From the NCBI GenBank assembly GCA_021234155.1, contig JAJEKV010000016.1, positions 17,852,698 through 17,916,697 of the forward strand: a DNA stretch of 64,000 nt. Direction: 5' to 3'. This stretch comes from Isoetes taiwanensis (Eukaryota > Streptophyta > Lycopodiopsida > Isoetales > Isoetaceae). The first letter of the stretch is position 1; the number at the start of each line of letters is the position of its first letter. This document shows positions 11,097 to 22,360 of the stretch, piece after piece. The notes under the pieces were generated by a model. That model was given only the letters and a program-made list of their open reading frames with translations, searched no databases and was not told the origin of the DNA. The position numbers and the translations under genes were made by a program.

Positions 11097-11980
11097 CAGG
11101 CTCAGGCCGCAGGCTTGCACCGCGGCCTTTTTTGGCTCCCAATTTCGGGGTGTTCCGCGGCCGAAATTCGCTTATGCGAAATTGGAGGCGAAATTCGCTT
11201 CTCGCCTGAAAAATCTCTGCCGGAGCAAAAAAAAACCTGAAATTCGGCTCCAATTTCCACCTGAAGGCCACACGACCTGTCGCGCACGGCCCAAGGTGTG
11301 CATGCGCGCAGTCATCGGCCTCATGAACACCGAAATCCGGGCGATTCCCACCCATTCATCGGATTTTTTATCCCCATATCAGATCCGGCCTCAGCAGAAG
11401 AAATCGGAGCTTGTGTTTGGGAAATTTTTGTCGCAGAAACAGGGCAAGTGGTGCTCCAGCAGTGGGTATTAATTTTCTGGGCGACTCGGCCATGGAGGGA
11501 TTGAAAATCGAGCGATTGAGATCGCCCAAAAGATCATTTGGGAGAAATCATTCGCCCAAAAGGGGTAGCAGCGTCTTTTCGAGCCCGCCCATGAGCCTGG
11601 GCTCTAAGTTTTGCTATTACAGTGCTCCTGCAACATCGCCCAAAAGCCCCAGAGATTCATTTGACGAAGAAAGCACAAAATCATCGATTTTTTTTTTTTG
11701 CCTGGGAAGAGAGCCCAGGCACTCGGAAAGAAGTCTGTGTTAATTCCGTTGATAGATTGGGCCAATTTGGGCTTGGATTTTATTTTTCTGCTTCGAGCGA
11801 ATTTTGATTTTTTTTCTCAAAATCACCTGGGCAGGCGTCTGACGGATTCTGACGATTCAGACAGCAAGCTGACACCATTTTCCGGCATCGAAATCTGAAA
11901 TTCGCTTAAGCGAATTTCAAAAAAGTTGGATACCCCAATTTCGGGAGCCAAAAAAGGCACTGGGCTTGCACAGGCTCGGA
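11097..11980. mobile_element. Long-TIR element carrying a gene fragment (Pack-TIR type)
   Basis: The ends are inverted repeats of about 50 bp. The left arm has GGCTTGCACC..GCCTTTTTTGGCTCCCAATTTCGGGGTGTTCC, and the right arm (11929-11980, inverted) has CAAGCCC..GCCTTTTTTGGCTCCCGAAATTGGGGTATCC. Just inside each arm is a perfect hairpin: AATTCGCTTATGCGAAATT near 11164, GGCGAAATTCGCTTCTCGCC near 11187, and GAAATTCGCTTAAGCGAATTTC, of which the core is at 11896-11917. The interior is more GC-rich and protein-like than the surroundings. No transposase is seen, so it would be non-autonomous. I found no clear target-site duplication, so the exact ends and superfamily are open. Confidence 0.55.
11492..11743 (+). 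pseudogene. Captured plant gene fragment inside the TIR element
   Basis: From the ATG at 11492 the frame reads a basic, Ser/Pro-rich stretch (IERLRSPKRSFGRN, then SSVFSSPPMSLGSK, YYSAPATSPKSPRDSF). The style is that of plant disordered regulatory proteins with repeated SP phosphorylation sites. The reading then runs into a T-rich tract and loses its character. Lying between the two inverted arms, it is best read as host coding sequence carried by the element. I cannot name the parent gene. Confidence 0.35.
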
Positions 11981-11999
11981 GTAGCACCTCTTTAGCAGC

Positions 12000-13520
12000 T
12001 TTGTTGTGTTTTCTGCCGCATTTACTAATATTTTTTTGAGGCTCAGTCAGCTATGGCCGAATTGATCAGCAGCAGTTATTGGGTTCTGTCAATCACGGCA
12101 TGTTGTGAGACGAACCTGTGAATCCTCCTTTAGGACACCTGCCAAAACACAACTCGTAGCAATTGTTCGTTTATTGGTGGCAACAGTTCCGGCGGGCTCC
12201 TAGCTTCTCTGTTCCCTTCCATTTCGCTTCTAAATCCCTCTCCGTATAGCTTCTGCACATTTTGTTTTCGATTTTTTACTTGCTCTCTGCTGCGTCAAAT
12301 ATTGAAATTGCTGATTTTGTTTTTCTGCTGCTTGGAAATTTGTGCTTATTACGTGATAGTTAAGATTAATTTGCTCCAGAGACATATGCTGGAATAGATC
12401 ATCTCTGTGGCCCTGCAATGTATAAAGGAACTGAAGGACTCGGCAGACTAAAATTACACATTTTGAAGCCAATTTGCTGGCCAATTTTGATATTGAGATG
12501 CCTGAAGCACGATTTTGTTAGTTTGTTAGGTGCATGCTTTTTCAATGGCAGTTTATGAAAGCTTTTTGCCGGGCGACCATTTTTCTGGCAACACATGAGT
12601 GCAGCTTTGAACAGCTAAATTCATAGACGGCAGCAAAGATATTGAAATTTCTTACCAGAGGCTAATTTGTTACTTGGGCAATGTGTTTACTCCATGCTTA
12701 ATCACAGGCCAGAAATGTGGATATATCTATATCCACATATGCAAAATGGAGCTTTTCTTCAATACTGTTGTATCCAGATATGAGCCAATGTCCATTCATA
12801 TGAACCCAACAAAGGTTATACAGATCATGTCAACATTCCAGTAGCCGCAAACCTGGCATCAAAGATGCCATATTCTGCCATATTCAGGTCCGTTGCATAA
12901 TGCTTCCAGTTCATTGCATGTCATAGTATTGCCAAAGCAAAATATGGGTATTGTTTCGATCTTACAAGACAAAGATTTTCTTTTCTGAAACTAGAAACAT
13001 GTATATCTGTCCCTAGAAAGATAGATCAAAGTATATCTGTCCCTAGAAAGATAGATCAAAAGGTGCTGCTTTAATGGAACTGCTGAGAAGATTTAGCCTG
13101 TTCCTTAAAGGTGTGCAGTGTTGAATGAAAGAGATTTGCATTATTTCAACGCTATCTAAATTGAGATTTCATATATTCAAATAAAATATATGAAATATGG
13201 GCTGCTAGCACATACATCTTTCATGCTAGTGCATGTGCGTCTTCAAAATGGGCTGCTAGCAGATGCATTAACATTTGATACAGGTCTCATGCTTGAACCC
13301 TGATGTGCACAGCTCATATTTGATGTGATCTCATGCCAAGGACGAACACAGATATTTAAAGAAATTGAATGGGGAAGGTCTGAGGCCAGAAGATGATATT
13401 TTTTTATAGTGTTTGGTGCATGTGCAATCCTAACTGAGGCAAACAGTTGCATGATTCAGTGGAGATTCAGCGGTGCCCTCTTTTGTTTGACAAAGTTCCC
13501 CACTAGAATGTTGTTTCTTA
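12000..13520. repeat. Mostly unannotated; exact 30-bp tandem duplication at 13001-13060
   Basis: The unit GTATATCTGTCCCTAGAAAG plus ATAGATCAAA occurs twice head to tail without a mismatch (13001-13030, 13031-13060), so it is a recent event. Short stretches such as CATATATTCAAATAAAATATATG near 13170 are weakly palindromic. Otherwise I see no gene or RNA. Confidence 0.5.
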
Positions 13521-13523
13521 AAC

Positions 13524-13995
13524 AAAATGATTACTGCTTATAGTCAATCGGGCAATGTAGAAGCTGCACAGTCATTGCTTGGTCAGATTCCTTGGCATAA
13601 TGTCTCGGCATGAGATGTTATAGATATTATAACTGTTTCAGATTCCCTTATTAATATCTATGAAAAGTGTAGATGCATAGAAGAAGCATGGAGGGTGTTC
13701 AGGAAAATGAAGGAACATGATCTGGCTGCATTGGTGCATGCAATTAACAGCACTAATACATAATGGTTTCACATTCCAACTTCTCTTTGTGCATATGCTG
13801 GCATGTCTGCACGATTTAATGGGCGAGGATGGAATGCCCTTATTAATATGTATAGTGAATGTGCAGTATTACACCTCAATGCACATCCATCGTTGCAGCA
13901 TATGCTCAAAGATAATGATGTTGTTTGATGGGAAGGTTCTGCTATCTCTGAGATCAGACCACATTGCAGCTGAAATTCTATGTGGAAGGATATGA
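13524..13995 (+). pseudogene. Pentatricopeptide repeat (PPR) protein relic
   Basis: From 13524 the frame gives MITAYSQSGNVEAAQSLLGQ, ending IPWHNVSA, the consensus of a PPR/L-type unit. There is a TGA (13611-13613) where Trp is expected before DVI. The same frame continues SLINIYEKCRCIEEAWRVF, RKMKEHDLA, a second unit of the PLS type. A third piece (ALINMYSECAVL at 13836) is in another frame. PPR proteins are organelle RNA-binding factors and are very numerous in plants. Stops and frame changes show this copy is dead. No N-terminal targeting sequence or C-terminal E/DYW domain is visible. Confidence 0.75.
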
Positions 13996-14207
13996 TTACG
14001 CTAGGGACGTTGCTTTTTTCTCTGTAGAACTCATTACCTTAAACCTGCGTCAAATATGGTTCATGATTCTGCAAAAAATTTGTTGTGCAAAATGTGAGTG
14101 TTGTTCTTATTATAGATGAGAATGTTCTTGAGAAGTCATTTATTGGTAGAAAAGTTCTAAAGGTTTAGAGTTTCTTAAAATATGAACAGACTTTTTTGGG
14201 CTATCTG

Positions 14208-14650
14208 AAGCAAAATCCAACTTACAACAGCATCTCGGATTTTTGAAGATAAGCACCTCATTAACTTTATTTTTGACGTCACTATTTTGTTTGTATATGC
14301 CATCATCCATACTTGCACTTAGCAGAACATGGTTTTTACATCAGGAGTGCAGGATATAATAGTCTGTTATTGTAAAGTCTCTAGGCACTAAGCCCTGAAA
14401 TTTGTATTTTGGTATTTACACAGGTGAAAGATCAAGCAAAATCAAAATCAAAATCCTTCATGATCAGGCAAAAATATAAAGATCAAATAGTCTGTGCAAG
14501 CCATATTGAAGCAAATAAGAAAAGAATATCTCCATTTTCTGCAAGATCCCCAAAAAAGATGTCAATTTAACATTGTGTCAAACGAGAAATTGAGTATTCT
14601 GAGCCCAAATCCAGCTTATGACAGCATTTCATATTTTTGAAGATAAGCGC
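14208..14650. repeat. Duplicated host segment, copy 1 and left half of copy 2
   Basis: The sequence around 14225-14400 (TTTTTGAAGATAAGCACCTC, then ATTTTTGACGTCACTATTTTG and GCCATCATCCATACTTGCAC) recurs as a second copy. That copy is split between 14605-14650 and 15413-15530 by an inserted LINE fragment. The two copies are tandem, about 400 bp apart, and differ at scattered bases. Confidence 0.7.
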
Positions 14651-14654
14651 GTCG

Positions 14655-15415
14655 TTACCCCCTTTTTTTTTTGAAGAACGTGTTTTACTTCATATTATAC
14701 ACTCAAAATATTACAAAGTACTTCCAGAAGTAAGAAATGCCCCTGAAGCATCAATCACTTTTAGGTGATCACTCCATATTGGAATTTTAATACGATCAGG
14801 CCAATTGGAGATCTGAAAGCAATTATACAACTTCTTACGAATTTCTTGAAGCACCACCTGAGAAGAAATACACTTATCATAAAAGACCTTTCTTCGCCTT
14901 CGCTTCCATACACTCTATATTAGCCGACTTTGCCATGTGAAATGCAAACCTCTTAGAAGCAGTCCACTGATTTGGATAAATACCCAAAAGAAAGTGCTGA
15001 CTATCCAAAGATACTCCAAAAAGAGAATGCAGCCAGGACCTAAGACTACTCAATTCTGCACACAAATATAAACAATGCTCCAATGTTTCAATGCACCGCT
15101 CACACATTGGGCAAAGTGGGCTTACTCCCGGCTTAAAGCGATAAACCATCTCATTAACTCTCAAAGAGCGATGAATCACCTGCCAAAGTAGAACATTTAC
15201 CTTTGGAGGATTATACCAAACAAGGTTCCAGATGGATTGCCATTGAGAAGGCAAAGTCTGTAAGTGCCATTTTCGAGAAGGTGATAAAGTATTTGAGGAG
15301 GTAAGCAATCTGTAGCATGAACTTACTAGCTTCTTGCCTTCTTTAATACCTTGAACAAAGTTCCAGCATCTCTTGTTACCCACCTTCTTAATTAGAGGAA
15401 GAGCACTTGCTACCT
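14655..15415 (-). mobile_element. 5'-truncated LINE fragment with RT zinc-binding domain
   Basis: A reverse-strand fragment of an L1-type element. The frame (14877-15413) encodes the C-terminal zinc-binding region of plant LINE ORF2: KVNVLLWQVIHRSLRVNEM, then C..C in SPLCPMCERCIETLEHCLYL, i.e. the C-x2-C...H-x3-C type arrangement of zf-RVT. The 3' tail is the T-run at 14659-14670 (a poly-A on the minus strand). No RT or endonuclease remains, consistent with incomplete target-primed reverse transcription. The flanks are the two halves of the duplicated host segment, with a short TACC word at both edges. Confidence 0.75.
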
Positions 15416-15594
15416 TTATTTTTGAGGTCACTATTTTGTTTGTGCATGCCATCATCCATACTTGCACTTGCCAGAATAGGGTTTTTACATCCGGAGTGCA
15501 GGATTGATTATAGTCTGTTATTGTAAGTCTTTAGCCTTCAAAAGCAGAACCATAGATAATGGTTTGTTTTAGCAAGAAACTGAATAATTAAAAA

Positions 15595-16480
15595 TTGATC
15601 TATGTTCATGTAAAGTTACTCAGAGCGGTTCAAACATTTAATGCAGATCCAGTAATAGGTGCAAAGCAATATCGAAGATCTATGAATCCAATTTTACAAT
15701 TGGCTCAATCATGGAATGGAAGCACGTCATCTCGTAAGATGCAGTGGCTACAACAAAAACAAAATTTTATGGGAAATTTTCCCGACGCAGTGGCTACACC
15801 AAAAACAAAATTTTATGGGAAATTTCCCCGACGGATCTGGGCTGTGGTCTTCATGGAAGAAGAAACAGCTGAAACAGACGGCAGAAACAAGCAAACACTT
15901 GAAAACCCCAGCCATGGCCGTATACCATGTGTAGTTACAGATACACATGGTCCAGATAGAAAGAACGGATCTAGATACAGAGAACGGGCACATGAAAGCA
16001 TCAGTTTTTAAGTGCATCTGGGGCCATTGTCACTACTCCGGCAGGCAAAGAGAATTTTGACCCTAGTAGTAGTAGCGCCATATCTCAAATGTATTTTTGC
16101 TAACGTGCTACTAGGACTTTTGCCCAAACTTCACTATGAGTGCTCTGCTATACCATCATGCCTTGTGTATAACGCTATGGTCTTTAGACGACCAAACACT
16201 GCATCTCTGCACAACTTTGTTATGACATCTTTCATGTCTTCCCCCCCCATTATGAATGCTTATAAATTTTAATGTCCACTAAGAGCTAATGTTCATGCAA
16301 AGGACCACAACCAAAAGCAAGATCATCCAAATGCTCAAGGGCATGAACCTCAATAGAGTAGGGCCATATAGACGTAAACAATGGAATAAAGCAATGGCAT
16401 AGAGAATAAAGAAAAGAATTATAGAAATACATTGCTTTTCTTTTAGTGTAGGACAAGGTGCATACGTGAAACGCTAAGGT
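15595..16480. repeat. 46-bp tandem duplication, otherwise unannotated
   Basis: At 15741-15832 a 46-bp unit (GCAGTGGCTACAMCAAAAAC .. GGGAAATTTYCCCGAC) is repeated twice with few changes. Each unit contains the palindrome GGGAAATTTTCCC or GGGAAATTTCCCC. Surrounding frames do not resemble known proteins. Confidence 0.45.
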
Positions 16481-16499
16481 TTATCATCTTTTTTGGGAA

Positions 16500-18520
16500 A
16501 TTATGCCCTTAAGAAATAAATAAATAAATAAATTTATTAATCATGCTTCTTGAGACCCTAATGGGCCATGAAGCAGCAAATACAATGAATTCATTTTACT
16601 TCCAATAGAAGTTGTCTATGATTACCAACTTCCACTAAGAAATCCCCCAATCTATTAGGATCAATTTGCATCCGAAAAAAAGTTTGTTTTGTCAATATGG
16701 TGTTTCTCCCGAATTCCTTGATAGCAGCTACAGATAAGAAAAACATGAGATTCATCCTCAACCTTACCTGAGTTGCATAGTGTGCACAATCGATCTTCCC
16801 TGGGAATATTATGCCAACGTCCAGTTTCAATCTTCAAGTTGTGAGAGCTAGTTCTGTATTTTGCTATAACTCTTCTCGCCCTTTTGGAAATATGGGATCT
16901 AATGTAATCCTGGTCAGAGTAGACTAACATGGGATTAACTTCGTTCTTGTAAAATGTAAACCTTGTCCCTTGTTTCTGCCACATCTGATCCACAACTTTT
17001 GTTTGGACCAATTCGCGAATGCCAACATCTGTATCTGGCCAATCTTTTTTCTCTAATGTTCCATCTCTCACACCATTCTATCAGATCTCTATACCATCCC
17101 TTAAGCTTAGATTCTTCAGCCACAATACATGGTATTCTTGTACTATCAAGACTTCTCAACCTGTTGACATAATTCAGTGCTAGGCATAGTCCTTCGGCTT
17201 CTAATGGCAACATACCAAACTCAGCCAACATGATCTGATATGGCACTTGATGTCTCATGCCTAATTCCTCTTGCAGAAAGATTTTCATGACGCTTTCCAC
17301 TTTTGCCCACAAGCAAGCAGATGTGGATGGTCCCCAAATTTGTACACCATAGAGCAATACTGTTTGCACCAAACACTTAAATAGCATTCTGCGCATGGAC
17401 CAGCTGCTTAAATCCACCTTATTGCAGACAGATAGCATTCCATACAAGGCCCTCTTACCTGCTGCCACCCTTTGTTTAATGCACTCTTTCCAACTGTAAT
17501 TTGAGCTGAACACAAGTCCTAAGTATTGTAATTTTCTATTGTTTCAAGTTGCAAACCCTTATACTGGAACACAGGCCTTTGAATTGTACCAAAAACCATG
17601 ACTTTAGATTTAGATAAATTTACAGCCATACCTCGTTCCTCACAAAATTCGGCCAAACTATCCAAATGTCTCTATAATCCTTCCACCTCTTCTGCTAATA
17701 TGACCACGTCATCTGCATATAATAGTAATTGAAGAACAACGAGACCTACTTTAGTACCTGCATGCCCTTGATCCCGTAACCATTGCTCCAATTCATCAAT
17801 GAACAAGCCGAACAAAGTCGGAGAGAGCGGTCACCCTTGCTTTACACCAATTGTGCTCATGATTACTTCAGGTATATCCACCGCCAATTGAGCAATCACT
17901 TCCTCATAAAGCCTGGAGATTGCACCTCTCACTGATAATGGGACTCCAAGTTTCTCAAGTCTTACACCCAGTTTATCCCTCGGCACTGTGTCAAAAGCCT
18001 TGGTAAAATCAATGAAAGCCACATATAAGGATTTCCTCGGCACCTTTGGTCTCACAATTGCTGAACTAAGAGTCAAGATGTGATCCAGTGTATTGTGATG
18101 CTTCCGAAAACCTGCTTGCCCTTTTGCCCTTTTCTTCTCTGCATCTGCCCATGAACTAAGTTTGTGTTCTAAGAGGCTACCAAGCAGCTTAGCGAAAACA
18201 CTTCCAATCATGATTGTCCGATAGTTTTTCACATCTCGTTTACTCCCTAATTTGTGTATGGGAACAATTCGGCATTTATTCCAATCATGCGGCAAACCCG
18301 CCCCGACGACTGGTTCAAGTGTTTTAGTCACTACATCCGTAATCCCCATTTTAATAATTCCATCCGAGATCCCCATTAGATCCTTAGCTTTTCCATTCGC
18401 CATCAAGCTCAGTTGCTTTTGCACCTCCGATATGCTAAATATATCCTCTTCCACTTCTATTATTGGCATCTTAGCAGCACCACCATCCACAAAGTACATT
18501 TTTTTTATCCTAATTACTAG
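16500..18520 (-). mobile_element. LINE (non-LTR retrotransposon) ORF2 relic, distinct from the L1
   Basis: Reverse-strand reverse transcriptase in several frames. The piece at 17831-18499 has the RT core: WNKCRIVPIHKLGSKRD, AGFRKHHNTLDHIL, YVAFIDFTKAFDTVPR (catalytic Asp in motif A) and TIGVKQG followed by TGA where Cys is usual. Next comes YADDVVILAEEVE (motif C, near 17702-17716). A second frame (16935-17513) and a third (16661-17071) carry the C-terminal part, ending in a Cys/His cluster with RLCTLCNSGKVEDESHVFLI. The (AATA)n run near 16518-16540 may be the microsatellite-type 3' tail. Motif wording looks closer to RTE-like lineages than to plant L1, but I cannot place the clade. It lacks endonuclease and is inactive. 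Confidence 0.75.
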
Positions 18521-18649
18521 AATGGCCTAGTGTTTTATCCTCAACACTTATATAATACAAGAAATTGGTCGTCGAGAACCTCTTTATCAATTCCCTTGTG
18601 TTAAGATAAGTGAGTCAATAATGAGAAATATTTGGAGCCTTGGTCATTA

Positions 18650-18748
18650 TGGACATTGGGGTTTTTTAATCCGGGTAGTAATCCGCTTGCTGCGCTTTTG
18701 TATTGGGTCCCATAGACCGATTGGTCTCCGTGGACGATAAAAATTAAT
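18650..18748 (+). repeat. Dispersed ~140-bp repeat, copy C (truncated)
   Basis: Carries GGGGTTTTTTAATCCGGGTA, then TATTGGGTCCCATAGACCGA, then TTGGTCTCCGTGGACGATAA. It lacks the left GGTTTTTCCC..GAAAACC block seen in copies A and B. The (TTCC)n tract begins four bases after its end. Confidence 0.55.
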
Positions 18749-18751
18749 TAA

Positions 18752-19170
18752 TTCCTTCCTTCCTTCCTTCCTTCCTTCCTTCCTTCCTTCCTTCCTTCCT
18801 TCCTTCCCTTCCTTCCTTCCTTCTTCCTTCCTTCCTTCCTTCCTTCCTTCCTTCCTTCCTTCCTTCCTTCCTTCCCTTTCCCTTCCTTCCTTCCTTCCTT
18901 CCTTCCTTCCTTCCCTTCCTTCCTTCCTTCCTTCCTTCCTTCCTTCCTTCCTTCCTTCCTTCCTTCCTTCCTTCCTTCCTTCCTTCCTTCCTTCCTTCCT
19001 TCCTTCCTTCCTTCCTTCCTTTCCTTCCTTCCTTCCTTCCTTCCTTCCTTCCTTCCTTCCTTCCTTCCTTCCTTCCTTCCTTCCTTCCTTCCTTCCTTCC
19101 TTCCTTCCTTCCTTCCTTCCTTCCTTCCTTCCCTTCCTTCCTTCCTTCCTTCCTTCCTTCCTTCCTTCCT
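18752..19170. repeat. (TTCC)n microsatellite, 419 bp
   Basis: A nearly uninterrupted tetranucleotide tract with a few single-base slips (CCC, TTT). The strand bias (all pyrimidine on plus) makes it a polypurine/polypyrimidine tract able to form triplex DNA. Long open frames inside it (KEGR repeats) are artefacts. Confidence 0.97.
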
Positions 19171-20700
19171 ATATTGACTCCCAATATGAAGTCGAAATGT
19201 TGTGAAAACTAGCAAGTAATAGCTAAAACTAGAAGTCATATCAATACGGAAGTCATGAAACCCTTGGACATTGGCCTCAAGGGCTATATGATCTTCTATG
19301 AGTCGGAAGTCCCTTTAAGCTAACATAAGAGAATAGAGAATGGTGATTTAAGATATGTTTCCCTAAGCTAGTAGTGGTTGTCAATTGCATAGAACCAAGA
19401 CCTAGTGTTCTGATATTGATTCGTTGCCAAAAGAATTTGTGTTGCAATGTTGGACAGTTTAATGGTTGGGGGCATTGGTTTCAAAGAAATCCACTTAAAA
19501 AGGTGACTTTTTGTGATTTATCTAAACATGTATAAAGATTATAGACTCTCTCGTAAATATGGTACGTGGTTGTCTCCTTTTTTCCTTTGTTTTCTGGGTA
19601 CACTTTCATCGGGGTAATTTTTCGTTGCTTTTCTAACTATTATTTCCATAAATTTGTTTGTAGAAGAGGGCCAAGAATTTGGGGTCTCGCAAAATTGTGG
19701 ACAAGAAAGTTCGTGTGTGGGTTAGACACTGGCGAATTTGCAAAGGTGGAAAAATTGTGGACAGAAGAATTGCATTAGTAATTTGATGAGGCCAGCGAAT
19801 TTGAGCTGTGGGTAGCCAAGCAAAGCCTACAAAAGACTGTCCCCTTGGAAGCCCAATGCATACACAAAGCCCTCATTCTTCTTTATGTCATGAGCAGAGC
19901 ATTCTCATTTGATTCTTGGAGACTTGTCTCCTTCTAAGCTTCAACAGTTTCCATGCTTTGCAGGTCATGCCAAGGAAGGAGATGTGTGGTCAATTTTCCA
20001 TAAAAATTCAAACTGGAAAAAGCTATTACGGTATAAAAGTACGTTAGCTAAATCTGAATTATTCTTACTCTTTTGTTATGATGTGAGGAACCATCCACTC
20101 TGGTGCAAATGAATGCGGAGAATAGAGGGACATGGAGCTTATGATATACATATATTGGCGTGGACAGACCCTTAAAACACCTAAAACAAGGACAAATGCA
20201 AATCTTTCTATAAGATGGATCAATTCCAAATTGCTCAATATATTTTTTGTACATTTTGGTTTTACACATATGATCAGTTCCGACAGTTTTGCCACATCAA
20301 TGTGCTCCTTCGTGTTTTTGTCAAAGTTCTATTCATCCAAGAATTAAAATGGGAACTTGCTCCAAATAATTGGACCGAGTAATCCTAAATGTCAAGCTTC
20401 TATAAATATTAGGTTTTCTAGATTAAAACTGCATATTGCAAATGACGCAATAGCTTGCATATCTTAAAGAATATAGAAACTGCATAACTATTTTAAAATA
20501 TCATTTTTAGTGTGTGCCAGTGACGTGTGTGTAACAAACAATTTGGCATTTACGTTGTGAGCAATAATGCCATGTTTTTGGGGCCCATTACTTATGTTAA
20601 CTTAGGGCATGCTTGGAGGATGTTAACTCAGGCCATGCTTGGAGTAAGTCTATTGTTGTGTTCTAAAGATTATGATGTTTTCATATTAGGATTATATCGG
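19171..20700. other. No recognisable gene
   Basis: AT-rich DNA with short frames only. 19560-19780 and 20130-20350 contain frames without known motifs. Nothing I can support as a gene, RNA or repeat. Confidence 0.4.
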
Positions 20701-20711
20701 TCTTCTATTCA

Positions 20712-20860
20712 GTTTCTAAAAGTAGGCAAATCTTGCCTTTTGCTCCAATTTATGGATAAATGCTTTCAATATGTTGATGATATGACAACTGGTGTGTATT
20801 TCGAGCACGAAGCAGATGAGCAAATATATTGCAAGTTAAGCATCTTTAGCCATTCCACTT
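20712..20860 (+). pseudogene. Rab GTPase fragment (Rab2/RabB-like)
   Basis: The frame reads KVGKSCLLLQFMDKCFQYVDD, then TTGVYFE. This aligns with the P-loop and switch I of Rab2-type GTPases (GVGKSCLLLQF, DKRFQ, H/DLTIGVEFG). The first Gly of the P-loop, the switch I Thr-Ile context and everything downstream (WDTAGQE) are missing or altered. It is a single-exon remnant with no trafficking function expected. Confidence 0.6.
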
Positions 20861-21189
20861 ATGCTACTTCATGAGATAAAGTGAATAGCAATGATATTTG
20901 AACTAATATTTGAAGCTCTGCATCAGCTCCATGGTGCCTTTCATTAGCTTGGAAACTAAAACCATGTTTGTATTCATGCTTGAATTGACTGTTTGAATTG
21001 TTGGTGCGAATCATTTGCCTGCCATTATTTGTCTCTGCAACCCTTATCTCAATTTGGAGTTCTTGCACACACACTTTTTGCATTCTCAATTGCTGTATAC
21101 ATGATGCTATTCTGAAGCCTTTGAAACTCAGAGTAAATTGTAAGATATGATTCTCTGATTTCTATAATAGTTAGCAATTCATCTGAAAT

Positions 21190-21295
21190 AGTACACATAC
21201 ACCATACACATTGCACATGCACTACACTACACACAACACACCATCACACTATATGTGCACTACACTACACTACACTACACACTACATTACATGTA
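21190..21295. repeat. ACACT/ACTACACT simple repeat
   Basis: Low-complexity run of CACTACACTACAC and CACACAACACACC words with interruptions. Confidence 0.85.
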
Positions 21296-21922
21296 GCTGG
21301 CGTTTTTAAGTTTCCTTTTGCACAAAAATAAATATTGTTAACCCAAAACGGAGATAGTTTAGGTACGTGATGCAATTATCCAACCTAACTTCCCAATATT
21401 TTATGTTGCAAACCTTACTGTTGTACGATCAATAAAATTTCAATATTTTTTTAAAACGTAGGTGATATTTAGCAACAAAATAAATTCGAAACAACAAATT
21501 CATTCAATTATTCTACATTAATACTTAATCATCTCTAAGATATCATTCTACCAATAGGATGATATCGAGTATCAGCCAAAGGAGTAGACCAAGCTTCGAC
21601 CAAGACTAAAGGGTTAAACCATTTTACTATGCTAATCTTTCATGTCAGTTTCGCAGACCGTTGATTGGAGCTTACTTGGCAACTTCACCATAGGTCAACC
21701 AAAAACTTGACTTAGAGTTTGATCAAACATTCAACCACAAATTTGACAAATTATAAACTCCAAATAATTGACCCGCAATTTCACTATGCTTCATGAGAAT
21801 ATCACATGGGAGAGTTTACCTAGAGGTTTAACCAAATATGCAATCAATAGTTTCACTAAGCTTCACTTAGATTCAACCCCCACAGGTGCACAGGGCGCCG
21901 GCTCCGCTGGCGCCAAATTCTT

Positions 21923-22360
21923 GTATATAAATGTTATTGATATTACTTATTACACCATTGAACATGACATCCCACATATTAGAACATTGAACCATTGATT
22001 ACTCCCTAGACCCCTCAGTTGTTTTATTGATATTTGTACAGGATGTCCATTGGTAGGCTCTGACCATTGGATGTCGATTTCGGGTGATCTTGGCCATTGT
22101 CAAGCACGTCTAGTTTTTTAGCAAGTTTTAGTTAACTGACAGTTTCAAATATGGAATTAAATCAAAGGTCGTGAAGCGCATTGTATGCATGTACGATGCA
22201 CATGTACGAGCATATGTGTTTGGGGCTCCTCGCCAACTGTTGGATGCCCTGCACAAATGTCAACAAAACAACTAGGGGTCGAGGGGGGTATTCAATTTTT
22301 CAATGTCATGTTCAATGGTGTAATAAGCAATATCAATATAAATAACATTTATATATAATG
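21923..22360. mobile_element. Fold-back MITE with ~135-bp inverted arms
   Basis: The left arm (21923-22060: TATAAATGTTATTGATATTA, CTTATTACACCATTGAACATGACAT, GTTGTTTTATTGA) recurs inverted at 22222-22358, with a few indels. The interior is 160 bp. No coding capacity. The outer ends are TA-rich (TTGTATATAAATG and its inverse CATTTATATATAATG), compatible with a TA target-site duplication as in Tc1/mariner-type MITEs, but the exact ends cannot be fixed. Confidence 0.7.

Noticed and set aside
18744-19239. Long reverse frames encoding KEGR repeats
   Set aside because: They are translations of the (TTCC)n microsatellite; no start context or non-repeat domain.
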